NCBI RefSeq assembly: GCF_900176515.1
Contig: NZ_FWXV01000006.1
Coordinates: forward strand, 1-64,000
Length of the DNA stretch: 64,000 nucleotides
Source: Kibdelosporangium aridum
GTDB taxonomy: Bacteria > Actinomycetota > Actinomycetes > Mycobacteriales > Pseudonocardiaceae
Direction of reading: 5' to 3'
The notes beneath the pieces were generated by a model. That model worked only from the letters and a program-made list of their open reading frames with translations, was not told the DNA's origin and made no database searches. Positions 19,340-27,536 of this stretch are shown here, piece after piece. A program made the position numbers and the translations under genes. How positions within the stretch are numbered: position 1 is the stretch's first letter; each line of letters begins with the position of its first letter.

Positions 19340-20073
19340 CTGCCGGGCAGTGGCTGGGCTCCACGCTCAGCCAGCAGGCTCTTCATGTACTGCGTCTCGC
19401 CGGACTGCGAGACCACGATCGTGCGCGCCAGGTTGCGCAACGGCGGCAGCGCCACGTGGTCCTGGCCGTACTGCGCCATCGACAGGCCGCCCTCGTGGTG
19501 CCGGATCATCAGCTGCAGGAAGTAGATGTCCAGGTCCTTGCCGGTCTTCTTGCGCAGCGCCGCCAGCTCTTCCTGGCTGGCCATGCCCGGCATCAGCTGT
19601 CCTGGCTGCATGCCGGGGTGATCGGGCATCGAGCCGTGCTGGTGCGCCCCGGACGCGTCCCTGGCCATCCAGCTCATCGCCTGCCGGTTCGGCGGCCGCG
19701 CCTCCGGCTGCCCCCAGATGTCCAGATAGCCGGCCATCATGCCGACCTGGGCCTTCTGGGTGCCTTCGATGTCGAACGCGAGCGTCTTGATCGTCGGGTC
19801 GTCGGTGTGGTCACGCGTCCAGCTGGCCATGGACACGGCCTGCAGGTGATGCGTGGTCATGTCCTGCGCGAACCCGACGTCCACCGAGTCAGGTCCGGGG
19901 TTGAGCGCCGTCTGGTCGGTGCTGGCGAGCGTGATCAGCATGCCGATCGCGGCGCCGACAAGCAGCAGTGCCACGGCCGCGGCCGAGAAGATGAGGATCC
20001 GCTGCCCGTTGGAGCGAGGGCCCTCATCCTCTTCGGCGACGACTTCGTCGTCCACGCGATCGTCGACGGTCAC
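19336..20073 (-). CDS. DUF305 family membrane-anchored protein
   Basis: 245 residues from a GTG that overlaps the stop of the DUF3105 gene (GTGA). A cytoplasmic acidic N-terminus of about 24 residues and one transmembrane segment (ILIFSAAAVALLLVGAAIGM) precede an extracytoplasmic DUF305 domain. The domain carries the paired-histidine motifs DMTTHHLQAV and MIRHHEGGLSMAQ and several Met/His-rich stretches (MPDHPGMQPGQLMPGM), consistent with metal binding. DUF305 proteins are ferritin-like helical bundles often found near copper genes. The exact role is unknown. Confidence 0.85.
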   Translation of the reverse strand: MTVDDRVDDEVVAEEDEGPRSNGQRILIFSAAAVALLLVGAAIGMLITLASTDQTALNPGPDSVDVGFAQDMTTHHLQAVSMASWTRDHTDDPTIKTLAFDIEGTQKAQVGMMAGYLDIWGQPEARPPNRQAMSWMARDASGAHQHGSMPDHPGMQPGQLMPGMASQEELAALRKKTGKDLDIYFLQLMIRHHEGGLSMAQYGQDHVALPPLRNLARTIVVSQSGETQYMKSLLAERGAQPLPGS

Positions 20074-20927
20074 TGGCTTGGCGGCGGCTGCGAGCCGGAA
20101 GCCGGGGCGGACGGCGGAACCTGCGAACCCGACGGGGCGGGCGGCTGCTCCTGGCCGTTGTTCATCGGGGCCTGCGAGGAACCGGTGCCGTCCATCTTCA
20201 CCGCGTCCGCGGGCAGCGGGCTGGTGTCGAGCGGCGGCGGGTTCGACGGGTCGAAGCCCGGCTGGGTGTCACAGCGCGCACCCGGCTCGGGGAACTGCCA
20301 GTTGTTGCGCTTCAGCGACGTGATGAACTGGTCGATCCGCTCGTCGTTGACGGTGTCGACCTTGAGCTGGTGACCCCACGACTGCAGCGAGACCGGCTTG
20401 TCCAGGCCGGGGTACGGCGACATCGCGATGAAGTCCTGGCCGGAGACCTTGTTGCGCAGCACGTCCAGGTCGGGACCCTTGACCGTGTCCGGGTTGTAGG
20501 CGATCCAGACCGCGCCGTGCTCGAGCATGTGGACCATGTTCTCGTTGCGCACCGGCGTCGCGTAGACCATGCCGTTGCAGTCGGCCCAGATGCCGTCGTG
20601 CGGTCCGCCGAACGGCGGCGAGTGGTCGTAGGCCACGCGCTGGTTCGGCTGGACGTGCTGGCCGGCCTCGTACTTGACCTTCACGATGCCCGCGATCTTC
20701 TCGGACGGGTCCTGGTCGCTGTCGGACGGCTTCCACGCGGTGGCCTCGTTCACGCGCATGACCGAGTAGCCGATCACCACGACCGCGAGGACGACGAGAC
20801 CGAAAACGATCGCCACGGTGCCCCACGGCTTCGGCTTCTTGACCGCCGCGGAGCGCAGGGCCTTGGCGCTCTTGGCGCCCTTCGCCGACTTGGAGCCGCC
20901 ACCTCTGTTCTTCGTGCCGCTGGCCAT
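20070..20927 (-). CDS. DUF3105 family membrane protein
   Basis: 285 residues. A Lys-rich N-terminus and one membrane segment (WGTVAIVFGLVVLAVVVIGY, about 35-54) are followed by an extracytoplasmic DUF3105 domain with RVAYDHSPPFGGPHDG, ADCNGMVYATPVRNENMVHMLEHGAVW and MSPYPGLDKPVSLQSWG. The C-terminal ~50 residues are Pro/Ser/Gln-rich. The conserved His and Cys residues suggest metal or redox chemistry, but no function is established for the family. It is coupled to the downstream DUF305 gene through a 4-base overlap, so the two proteins probably work together at the cell surface. Confidence 0.85.
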   Translation of the reverse strand: MASGTKNRGGGSKSAKGAKSAKALRSAAVKKPKPWGTVAIVFGLVVLAVVVIGYSVMRVNEATAWKPSDSDQDPSEKIAGIVKVKYEAGQHVQPNQRVAYDHSPPFGGPHDGIWADCNGMVYATPVRNENMVHMLEHGAVWIAYNPDTVKGPDLDVLRNKVSGQDFIAMSPYPGLDKPVSLQSWGHQLKVDTVNDERIDQFITSLKRNNWQFPEPGARCDTQPGFDPSNPPPLDTSPLPADAVKMDGTGSSQAPMNNGQEQPPAPSGSQVPPSAPASGSQPPPSQ

Positions 20928-21000
20928 GCCGATCTCGGACCTCGTTTCGTTACTTACCGACCACCGTGGGACAGTTTAGGGAAAGGGTGTCTGCTGGGTG

Positions 21001-21642
21001 TCAACTGCCGACCGGCACGGAACCCGCAGGCGCCGGGCTCGGGTCGAACGGCGGCGGGTCATCCTGGTCGAACTCCGGGTTGTCGCAGGTCGCGCCCGGT
21101 TCGGGGTGGGTGTACTCGTTCTGCTTGAGCGCGACGATGAACGCGTCAACGCGTGGATCGGCCGGATCGTCCAGCTTCAGCCGGTGCTCCCACGACTGCA
21201 GCGAGATCGGCTTGTCCAGGCCGGGGTACGGCGACATCACCATGTACGGCACACCTGTGACCTTCTTCGCCAGTGCCTCGACTCCCGCGCCCGCCAGCGT
21301 CTCCGGGTTGTAGGCGATCCAGACCGCGCCGTGTTCGAGCGAGTGCACCATGTTCTCGTTGCGGACAGCTTTGGTGTAGACCACGCCATTACACGCTGCC
21401 CAGCTGGCGTCGTGATACCCGCCGAAGGGCGGGCTCTGGTCGTAGGCCACCCGAGTGGGTATCTCGACGTGCCCCGGGTCGCGGTACTTCTTGACCTCGA
21501 TGCCCGGGATCTTCAGCGACACGTCCTCCGGCTGCGGCGCGGCGCTCGGCGTCGTCGCGGGCGGCGTTGCCTGGTCGGTGCCACTGGAACAGGCAGTGGC
21601 CGTGGCGACGAGTCCGGCGGCGAGCAAGGGGCGGATACGCAC
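21001..21642 (-). CDS. DUF3105 family putative lipoprotein
   Basis: 213 residues from a GTG with AAAGG upstream; a much longer in-frame extension runs antisense through the next gene and is rejected. An N-terminal signal with a Cys at the end of LVATATAC suggests lipidation, although the -3 residue is not ideal. The domain is a clear paralogue of the neighbouring DUF3105 protein: RVAYDQSPPFGGYHDA, NENMVHSLEHGAVW and MSPYPGLDKPISLQSWEH are shared. It lies 73 bases upstream of that gene on the same strand and is probably in the same operon. Function unknown. Confidence 0.82.
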   Translation of the reverse strand: MRIRPLLAAGLVATATACSSGTDQATPPATTPSAAPQPEDVSLKIPGIEVKKYRDPGHVEIPTRVAYDQSPPFGGYHDASWAACNGVVYTKAVRNENMVHSLEHGAVWIAYNPETLAGAGVEALAKKVTGVPYMVMSPYPGLDKPISLQSWEHRLKLDDPADPRVDAFIVALKQNEYTHPEPGATCDNPEFDQDDPPPFDPSPAPAGSVPVGS

Positions 21643-21721
21643 GGGTAGCGACGCCTTTCGTCCAGTGGTGTTCAAAGAGCCGGTTCGTCCAGGTCGGGGC
21701 GCTCTACCTAGACTTCGCGGA

Positions 21722-22495
21722 GTGAACCCCGCCGCGCTGGCCGAGAAGGTACGGGCCGCTGCCGTCGAGGTCCTCGCTGACCGAGGTCTCGACAGTACCG
21801 TGCTGCCCGAAACGGTCATTTTGCGGCGGCCGCGAAACCCGGCGCACGGTGACTTCGCGACCACGCTCCCGCTGCAGCTCGGCGACCGGGTCGGGGTTCC
21901 GGCACCACAGCTTGCCCGCTGGCTGGCCGGTGCGTTGACCGAAGGTGACGAAATCGACTCCGCCGAGGCAGCCGGACCGGGTTTCGTCAACCTGCACCTG
22001 ACGAAAGCTGCACGCGCCGGTGTCGTCGCCGACATCGAGGCGGCGGGCCGGGGGTACGCGGCCCGGCCACACGTGCCGGGAGCGTGGCAAGAAGTCGACC
22101 CTGACCTGCGCAAGCGCCGGATCTGGGACAATCCGGTCTTCACCGTGCAGTACGCGCACGCGCGGATCTGCCGAGTGGTGGAGAACTCGGTGAAATTCGG
22201 CATGGATCCGGCGGGTGCCGATCTAGGGTTGATGACGCACGAGCGCGAGGACACCGTGATCCGGGTCCTCGGCGAGTTCGACGAGATCGCGGCCGACCGG
22301 GTCGCGCGGTACCTGGAACGGCTGGCAGACGCGCTGCACAGGTGGTACGACACCCCGGAGTGCAGGATCCTGCCGAAGGGCGACGAAGAAGTCGCCGCTG
22401 TGCACCTCGCGCGGCTGCGGCTGTCGTGCGCGGTGCGGCAAGTCTTGGCGAACGGCCTTGAGACGCTCGGTGTCTCGGCCCCTGAACGGATGTGA
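21722..22495 (+). CDS. nrtL: ArgS-related anticodon-binding protein
   Basis: 257 residues, under half the length of arginyl-tRNA synthetase. The N-terminal part resembles the ArgRS Add1 domain (NPAHGDFATTLPLQL, GPGFVNLHL). The C-terminal part resembles the DALR anticodon-binding domain (VQYAHARICRVV, HRWYDTPECRI, ending in LGVSAPERM). The whole Rossmann catalytic core with HIGH and KMSKS-type motifs is absent, so it cannot charge tRNA. It occupies the position of argS next to lysA seen in mycobacteria. A TAGACT -10-like hexamer lies 7 bases before the GTG with no clear ribosome binding site, suggesting a leaderless mRNA. lysA follows after 3 bases. Confidence 0.85.
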   Translation: MNPAALAEKVRAAAVEVLADRGLDSTVLPETVILRRPRNPAHGDFATTLPLQLGDRVGVPAPQLARWLAGALTEGDEIDSAEAAGPGFVNLHLTKAARAGVVADIEAAGRGYAARPHVPGAWQEVDPDLRKRRIWDNPVFTVQYAHARICRVVENSVKFGMDPAGADLGLMTHEREDTVIRVLGEFDEIAADRVARYLERLADALHRWYDTPECRILPKGDEEVAAVHLARLRLSCAVRQVLANGLETLGVSAPERM

Positions 22496-22498
22496 GAA

Positions 22499-23938
22499 GT
22501 GAGAGCCCACCCCGCTGGACCACGGCACGCGGACGTCCTGCTGCCCGCGAACACCGCAGGGCCGCGGCCCACGACGGTCGCCGAGATCGACGAGCTGCCT
22601 GAGCAGGTGTGGCCGCGCAACGCCGCACGTGCGCAGGACGGCGCGGTCCGACTGGCCGGTGTCGACGTCCGTGAACTGGCCGAGACGTACGGCACGCCGC
22701 TGTTCGTGATGGACGAGGACGACTTCCGCTCGCGCTGCCGTGACCACGCGCAGGCCTTCGGCGACCCGGCGCTGGTGCATTACGCGTCCAAGGCGTTCCT
22801 GTCGGTCGAGATCGCCAAATGGGTGGCGCAAGAGGGCCTGAGCCTGGACGTGTGCAGCGGCGGCGAGCTCGCGATCGCGCTCAGGGCAGGCTTCCCTGCC
22901 GAGCGGATCGCGTTGCACGGCAACAACAAATCGGTCGCCGAGCTGACCGCGGCGGTCGAGGCGGGCATCGGCGCGGTCGTGCTCGACTCGTTCTACGAGA
23001 TCGCCAGGCTCGACCAGATCGCGCGCGAGCGTGACACCGTCCAGCCGGTGCTGATCCGGGTGACCGTCGGCGTCGAGGCGCACACGCACGAGTTCATCGC
23101 GACCGCGCACGAGGACCAGAAGTTCGGGTTCTCGCTGGCGTCCGGCGACGCGCAGGAGGCTGTCCGGCGCACGCTGAAGTCCGGTGGCCTCAGGCTTGTC
23201 GGCCTGCACAGCCACATCGGCTCGCAGATCTTCGACGTGGACGGCTTCGAAGTCGCCGCGCACCGCGTGATCAAGCTGCTGGCCGAGTTGCGGGACGAGC
23301 ACGGCGCCGAGACGATCGCCGATCTGACCACTGTGGACCTCGGTGGCGGGCTCGGGATCGCCTATACGCCGCAGGACGATCCGCCTCCGCCCGGCTGGCT
23401 CGCCGAACAGCTGCGGACCATCGTGTCCAAGGAGTGCGAATACGAAGGCCTTGAGATGCCGAAGATCGCGGTCGAGCCTGGCCGGGCGATCGTCGGCCCA
23501 GGGACCGTCACGGTCTACGAAGTCGGGACCATCAAAGACATCACGCTCGGTGCGGGTTCCGCGCGGCGCTACGTCAGCGTCGACGGCGGCATGAGCGACA
23601 ACATCCGGACCGCGCTCTACGACGCGGTGTACGACGCGCGACTGGTGTCACGTCGTAGCGACGAAGGCTCGGACGACACGCAGGCCACGCTCAGCCGGAT
23701 CGTCGGAAAGCATTGCGAGGCAGGCGATGTGATCGTCCGGGACTGCTGGCTGCCGGACACCGTCGCCCCGGGTGACCTTGTCGCGGTGGCGGCGACGGGT
23801 GCGTACTGCTACGCGATGTCGAGCGGTTACAACAGGCTGCCGAGGCCCGCCGTGGTCGCGGTCAAGGATGGCCAGGCGCGGCTGTTGCTGCGCCGGGAGA
23901 CCGAGGACGACCTGTTCGCACTGGAGGTCCAGTCTTGA
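22499..23938 (+). CDS. lysA: Diaminopimelate decarboxylase
   Basis: 479 residues. LysA converts meso-diaminopimelate to L-lysine with PLP. The alanine-racemase-like barrel shows YASKAFLS with the PLP lysine (near residue 100), a Gly-rich phosphate site in LGGGLGIAY, and EPGRAIVGP. The C-terminal domain contains RDCWLPDT, the CxES-like active-site region here in the RDCW form, and GAYCYAMSSGYN. GTG start, 3 bases after the ArgS-related gene; the stop overlaps the hom start. First enzyme gene of the lysA-hom-thrC-thrB aspartate-family operon. Confidence 0.95.
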   Translation: MRAHPAGPRHADVLLPANTAGPRPTTVAEIDELPEQVWPRNAARAQDGAVRLAGVDVRELAETYGTPLFVMDEDDFRSRCRDHAQAFGDPALVHYASKAFLSVEIAKWVAQEGLSLDVCSGGELAIALRAGFPAERIALHGNNKSVAELTAAVEAGIGAVVLDSFYEIARLDQIARERDTVQPVLIRVTVGVEAHTHEFIATAHEDQKFGFSLASGDAQEAVRRTLKSGGLRLVGLHSHIGSQIFDVDGFEVAAHRVIKLLAELRDEHGAETIADLTTVDLGGGLGIAYTPQDDPPPPGWLAEQLRTIVSKECEYEGLEMPKIAVEPGRAIVGPGTVTVYEVGTIKDITLGAGSARRYVSVDGGMSDNIRTALYDAVYDARLVSRRSDEGSDDTQATLSRIVGKHCEAGDVIVRDCWLPDTVAPGDLVAVAATGAYCYAMSSGYNRLPRPAVVAVKDGQARLLLRRETEDDLFALEVQS

Positions 23939-25212
23939 AACCGATCAAGGTCGCGCTGCTCGGGTGCGGAACGGTGGGCACCCAGGTGGTCCGGCTGCTG
24001 GACGAGCAGGCCGACGACCTGGCCGCGCGGGTCGGCGCACCGGTCGAGCTGGCCGGGATCGCGGTCCGCAGGCCGGACAGGCACCGCGACGTACCCAAGC
24101 ACTTGCTCACGGCGGACGCCGCCGGGCTGGTGGCGTCCGATGCGGACGTCGTGGTCGAGGTGATCGGCGGGATCGAGCCGGTCCGCACGTTGCTGCTGGA
24201 TGCCCTGCGCCGCGGCAAATCCGTGGTGTCGGCGAACAAGGCACTGCTGGCCGAGAGCGCGGGCGAGCTGTTCGCCGCGGCCGACGAGTCGGGCGCGGAC
24301 CTGTACTTCGAGGCGGCCGTCGCCGGTGCGATCCCGTTGCTGCGGCCGCTGCGCGAATCGCTGGCCGGTGACCGGATCACCCGCGTGATGGGGATCGTCA
24401 ACGGCACCACCAACTACATCCTCTCGGCGATGGACGAGACGGGCGCCAACTACGGCGAGACCCTTGAGGAAGCCAGCAGGCTCGGGTACGCCGAGGCCGA
24501 CCCGACGGCCGATGTGGACGGTTACGACGCCGCGTCGAAGGCCGCCATCCTGGCCTCGATCGCGTTCCACAGCAGGGTCACCGCGGGCGATGTCTACCGC
24601 GAGGGCATTTCGGCGGTCACGTCCGCCGACGTCGCCGCCGCGCGCACGCTCGGCCGGACGATCAAGCTCCTGGCCATCTGCGAGCGCGTCGACGACTCCG
24701 TCGCAGTACGGGTGCACCCGGCGATGATTCCCCGCAGCCACCCGCTGGCCAGCGTCAACGGCGCGTTCAACGCGGTCTTCGTGGAAGCCGAGGCGGCCGG
24801 TCAGCTGATGTTCTACGGCCAGGGCGCCGGTGGCGCGCCGACTGCCAGCGCGGTGCTCGGCGACCTCGTCGCGGTTGCCCGCAACCGGGTGCACGGCGGC
24901 CGCGGACCGCGTGAATCCGCTTACGCCGCACTGGAAGTACGGCCGGTCGGGCAGGTCGAGACGCGTTACCACCTCAGTCTCGACGTCGCCGACAAGGCCG
25001 GTGTGCTGGCGAGCGTCGCGGCGGTGTTCGCCGAGCACGACGTGAGCATCGCGGCCGTCCGGCAGGAAGGCCGGACCGACGACGCCAGCCTGGTGATCGT
25101 CACCCACGCGGCGCCGGACGCCGCCCTGAAGTCCACAGTGGACAAAGTTGCCGGGCTGCCCGCGGTGCGCGAGGTGGTCAGCGTGATGCGGGTCGAGGGC
25201 GAGGATTCATGA
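23935..25212 (+). CDS. hom: Homoserine dehydrogenase
   Basis: 425 residues with a TTG start inside the lysA stop (TTGA overlap), preceded by GGAGG. It reduces aspartate semialdehyde to homoserine. The N-terminal NAD(P) fold shows LLGCGTVGTQV, the catalytic region has NGTTNYIL and ADPTADVDGYDAASK, and a C-terminal ACT domain (about 348-425, LSLDVADKAGVLASV) likely gives threonine feedback control. It is coupled to thrC by a 4-base overlap. Confidence 0.96.
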   Translation: MKPIKVALLGCGTVGTQVVRLLDEQADDLAARVGAPVELAGIAVRRPDRHRDVPKHLLTADAAGLVASDADVVVEVIGGIEPVRTLLLDALRRGKSVVSANKALLAESAGELFAAADESGADLYFEAAVAGAIPLLRPLRESLAGDRITRVMGIVNGTTNYILSAMDETGANYGETLEEASRLGYAEADPTADVDGYDAASKAAILASIAFHSRVTAGDVYREGISAVTSADVAAARTLGRTIKLLAICERVDDSVAVRVHPAMIPRSHPLASVNGAFNAVFVEAEAAGQLMFYGQGAGGAPTASAVLGDLVAVARNRVHGGRGPRESAYAALEVRPVGQVETRYHLSLDVADKAGVLASVAAVFAEHDVSIAAVRQEGRTDDASLVIVTHAAPDAALKSTVDKVAGLPAVREVVSVMRVEGEDS

Positions 25213-26282
25213 CTACATCGGTGATCTCGCCTGCCTGGCCGGGCATCGTCAACGCCTATCCGGACCGGATCAGCGTGCCGGACGGTGCCAAGGTGGTCAC
25301 CCTCGGCGAAGGCGGGACGCCGCTGGTCGAGGCGCCGCACCTGTCGGAACTGACCGGCAGCAAGGTGTACCTGAAGGTCGAGGGCGCCAACCCGACCGGG
25401 TCGTTCAAGGACCGCGGGATGACCGTGGCCATGACGTACGCGCTCGCCGAAGGCAGCCAGGCGGTGATCTGCGCGTCCACCGGCAACACCTCCGCCTCGG
25501 CCGCCGCGTACGCCGCGCGCGCCGGACTGACCTGCGCGGTTCTCGTGCCGCGCGGCAAGATCGCGCTCGGCAAGCTGGCGCAGGCCGTCGTGCATGGTGC
25601 GAAAATTCTTCAGGTTGACGGCAACTTCGACGACTGCCTCGAATTGGCGTGCAAGACCGCGGCCGACCACCCCGTCGCGCTGGTCAACTCGGTCAACCCG
25701 GTCCGGCTCGAAGGGCAGAAGTCCGCCGCGTTCGAGATCTGCGACGTGCTGGGCCGCGCGCCGGACGTGCATTGCCTGCCGGTTGGCAACGCCGGCAACA
25801 TCACCGCGTACTGGCGCGGCTACCGCGAGTACGCCGATGATGGGGTAGTCCCTGCCGCGCCAAGGATGTTCGGCTTCCAGGCGGCAGGAGCAGCGCCGCT
25901 GGTGCACGGCGAGCCGGTGAGCAACCCGGAGACCATCGCGACCGCGATCCGGATCGGCAGCCCGGCCTCGTGGACCGGCGCGATCGCCGCGCGCGACGAG
26001 TCGGACGGCCTGATCGACGCGGTCACCGACGAGCGGATCCTTGAGGCGTACCGGCTGCTCGCCGGGCGTGAGGGGGTGTTCGTCGAACCCGCGTCGGCCG
26101 CGAGCGTTGCCGGATTGCTGGCTGTCGCGAACGACGGCCGGTTGCCAACTGGATCGGTCGTGGTGTGCACGGTCACCGGGCACGGCCTCAAGGACCCGGA
26201 CACCGCTTTGCTTGCGATGCATGAGGTCGAGCCGGTTCCCGTCGACGCTGGTGCCGTCGCTGCCGCTTTGGAGCTGGCGTGA
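25209..26282 (+). CDS. thrC: Threonine synthase
   Basis: 357 residues, the usual length of the short bacterial form. A PLP enzyme converting O-phosphohomoserine to threonine. The PLP lysine is in NPTGSFKDRGM, with STGNTSASAAAYAARAG and the phosphate-binding GNAGN further on. Its start codon overlaps the hom stop and its stop overlaps the thrB start. Confidence 0.95.
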   Translation: MTTSVISPAWPGIVNAYPDRISVPDGAKVVTLGEGGTPLVEAPHLSELTGSKVYLKVEGANPTGSFKDRGMTVAMTYALAEGSQAVICASTGNTSASAAAYAARAGLTCAVLVPRGKIALGKLAQAVVHGAKILQVDGNFDDCLELACKTAADHPVALVNSVNPVRLEGQKSAAFEICDVLGRAPDVHCLPVGNAGNITAYWRGYREYADDGVVPAAPRMFGFQAAGAAPLVHGEPVSNPETIATAIRIGSPASWTGAIAARDESDGLIDAVTDERILEAYRLLAGREGVFVEPASAASVAGLLAVANDGRLPTGSVVVCTVTGHGLKDPDTALLAMHEVEPVPVDAGAVAAALELA

Positions 26283-27181
26283 CCGAAGATCTGCTTGCAG
26301 GATCGAGCATCGGTGCTGTTGAGGTCACTGTTCCGGCTTCCAGCGCCAATCTCGGGTCAGGTTTTGACGCACTGGGCCTGGCACTGGGGCTTTACGACGT
26401 GATCGAGGCCCGTGTTCGGCCACAGGGTTTGGAAATCACCGTCGAGGGTGAAGGCGCGGACGAAGTCGACCGGGACGAGTCCCACCTCGTCGTGCGTGCG
26501 CTGCGGGCGGCCGGTGAGGTGATCGGGTTCCGGCCAACCGGTCTGGAATTGCGCTGCCGCAACGCTATTCCGCATTCCCGTGGGCTCGGGTCGTCCGCGG
26601 CGGCCATCGTCGCCGGTGTCGCGGCCGCGTACGGCCTCGCGGGAATAGACGTGGACGATCGCGCGTTGCAGGTTGCTGCGGAGTTCGAAGGACACGCCGA
26701 CAACGCGGCCGCCAGCCTCCTTGGCGGTCTCGTTCTGGCGTGGACAGAGGGTGATCGGTACCGTGCGATGCGGCTCGAACCGCATTCAGGGATCAGGCCG
26801 ATATTGCTCATTCCGGGTGAATCCTCGAAGACCTCGGTGACCAGGCAACTGTTGCCGGATCGTGTCCCGCACCCGGACGCGGCGTTCGCCGCGGGCCGTG
26901 CCGCGCTGGCCGTCCAGGCCATCACGGCCAGGCCGGACCTGCTACTGCCAGCGACCGCCGACCGCCTGCACCAGGACTATCGAGAAGCTGCCTGGCCTGC
27001 GAGTTTGCGCATGGTCAAGATCCTGCGCGAGCACGGGCTGGCCGCGACGATCTCCGGTGCGGGCCCGACCGTGATGGTGCTCACTCAGGACGGCAAATTG
27101 CCCGATGGAGTGGACCTGGCCGGGTTCGACGCGCGCGAATTGCCGGTGGACAGGCAAGGAGTGCAGGTCAGGGCGGTCTGA
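26279..27181 (+). CDS. thrB: Homoserine kinase
   Basis: 300 residues, GHMP kinase family. It phosphorylates homoserine for threonine synthase. Motif 1 is PASSANLGSGFD, the ATP loop is PHSRGLGSSAAAIVAG, and motif 3 is ATISGAGPTVM near the C-terminus. GTG start overlapping the thrC stop (GTGA). Last gene of the operon; rho follows after 355 bases with its own putative promoter. Confidence 0.95.
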   Translation: MTEDLLAGSSIGAVEVTVPASSANLGSGFDALGLALGLYDVIEARVRPQGLEITVEGEGADEVDRDESHLVVRALRAAGEVIGFRPTGLELRCRNAIPHSRGLGSSAAAIVAGVAAAYGLAGIDVDDRALQVAAEFEGHADNAAASLLGGLVLAWTEGDRYRAMRLEPHSGIRPILLIPGESSKTSVTRQLLPDRVPHPDAAFAAGRAALAVQAITARPDLLLPATADRLHQDYREAAWPASLRMVKILREHGLAATISGAGPTVMVLTQDGKLPDGVDLAGFDARELPVDRQGVQVRAV

Positions 27182-27209
27182 GCACACTCGACGCGCCGGG
27201 GGGTGGTTG

Positions 27210-27238
27210 TTGCACGTCCTTGCATCACCATCTACCCT
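27210..27238 (+). promoter_or_regulatory. Putative rho promoter
   Basis: TTGCAC (27210-27215) and TACCCT (27233-27238) are separated by exactly 17 bases, a good fit to a housekeeping sigma-70-type promoter. It lies 29 bases after thrB and about 300 bases before the rho start. Confidence 0.5.
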
Positions 27239-27536
27239 CGGGGGCGTTCAGTCACCGCGCGCACGGGCGCCCGGTGTCGTTCCCAGGGAATTCTTCCTGG
27301 GTCGCATCTGCCTTAAGGATGTCGACCCCACCTCACTGGAGTCGATGTTCGAGGGTTTCCCGACAGCCTGGTGACCGATGCTCCGTATTGGCGAATCCAT
27401 CTCGCGCTTGGCCAAATTCGTGGCCGAGAGCGTGAACAGGGTTAGCCGAAGCAGGAGAGACAAGCCGTTCCGCGTTCCGTCGGGCGGCGGTCCGCTGGTC
27501 CACGTAGGAGGCGGGGACCGGTCAGGAAGGACATTA
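27239..27536 (+). promoter_or_regulatory. Long rho 5' leader
   Basis: About 300 bases lie between the putative promoter and the rho start. They contain a small hairpin CCCAGG-GAATTCTT-CCTGGG near 27279 and a possible nine-codon leader ORF (MFEGFPTAW, ATG at about 27344, with GGAG close before it). An in-frame upstream ATG at 27378 would add 53 basic residues to Rho. Rho is autoregulated through its leader in other bacteria; here that is only an inference from leader length. Confidence 0.4.
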
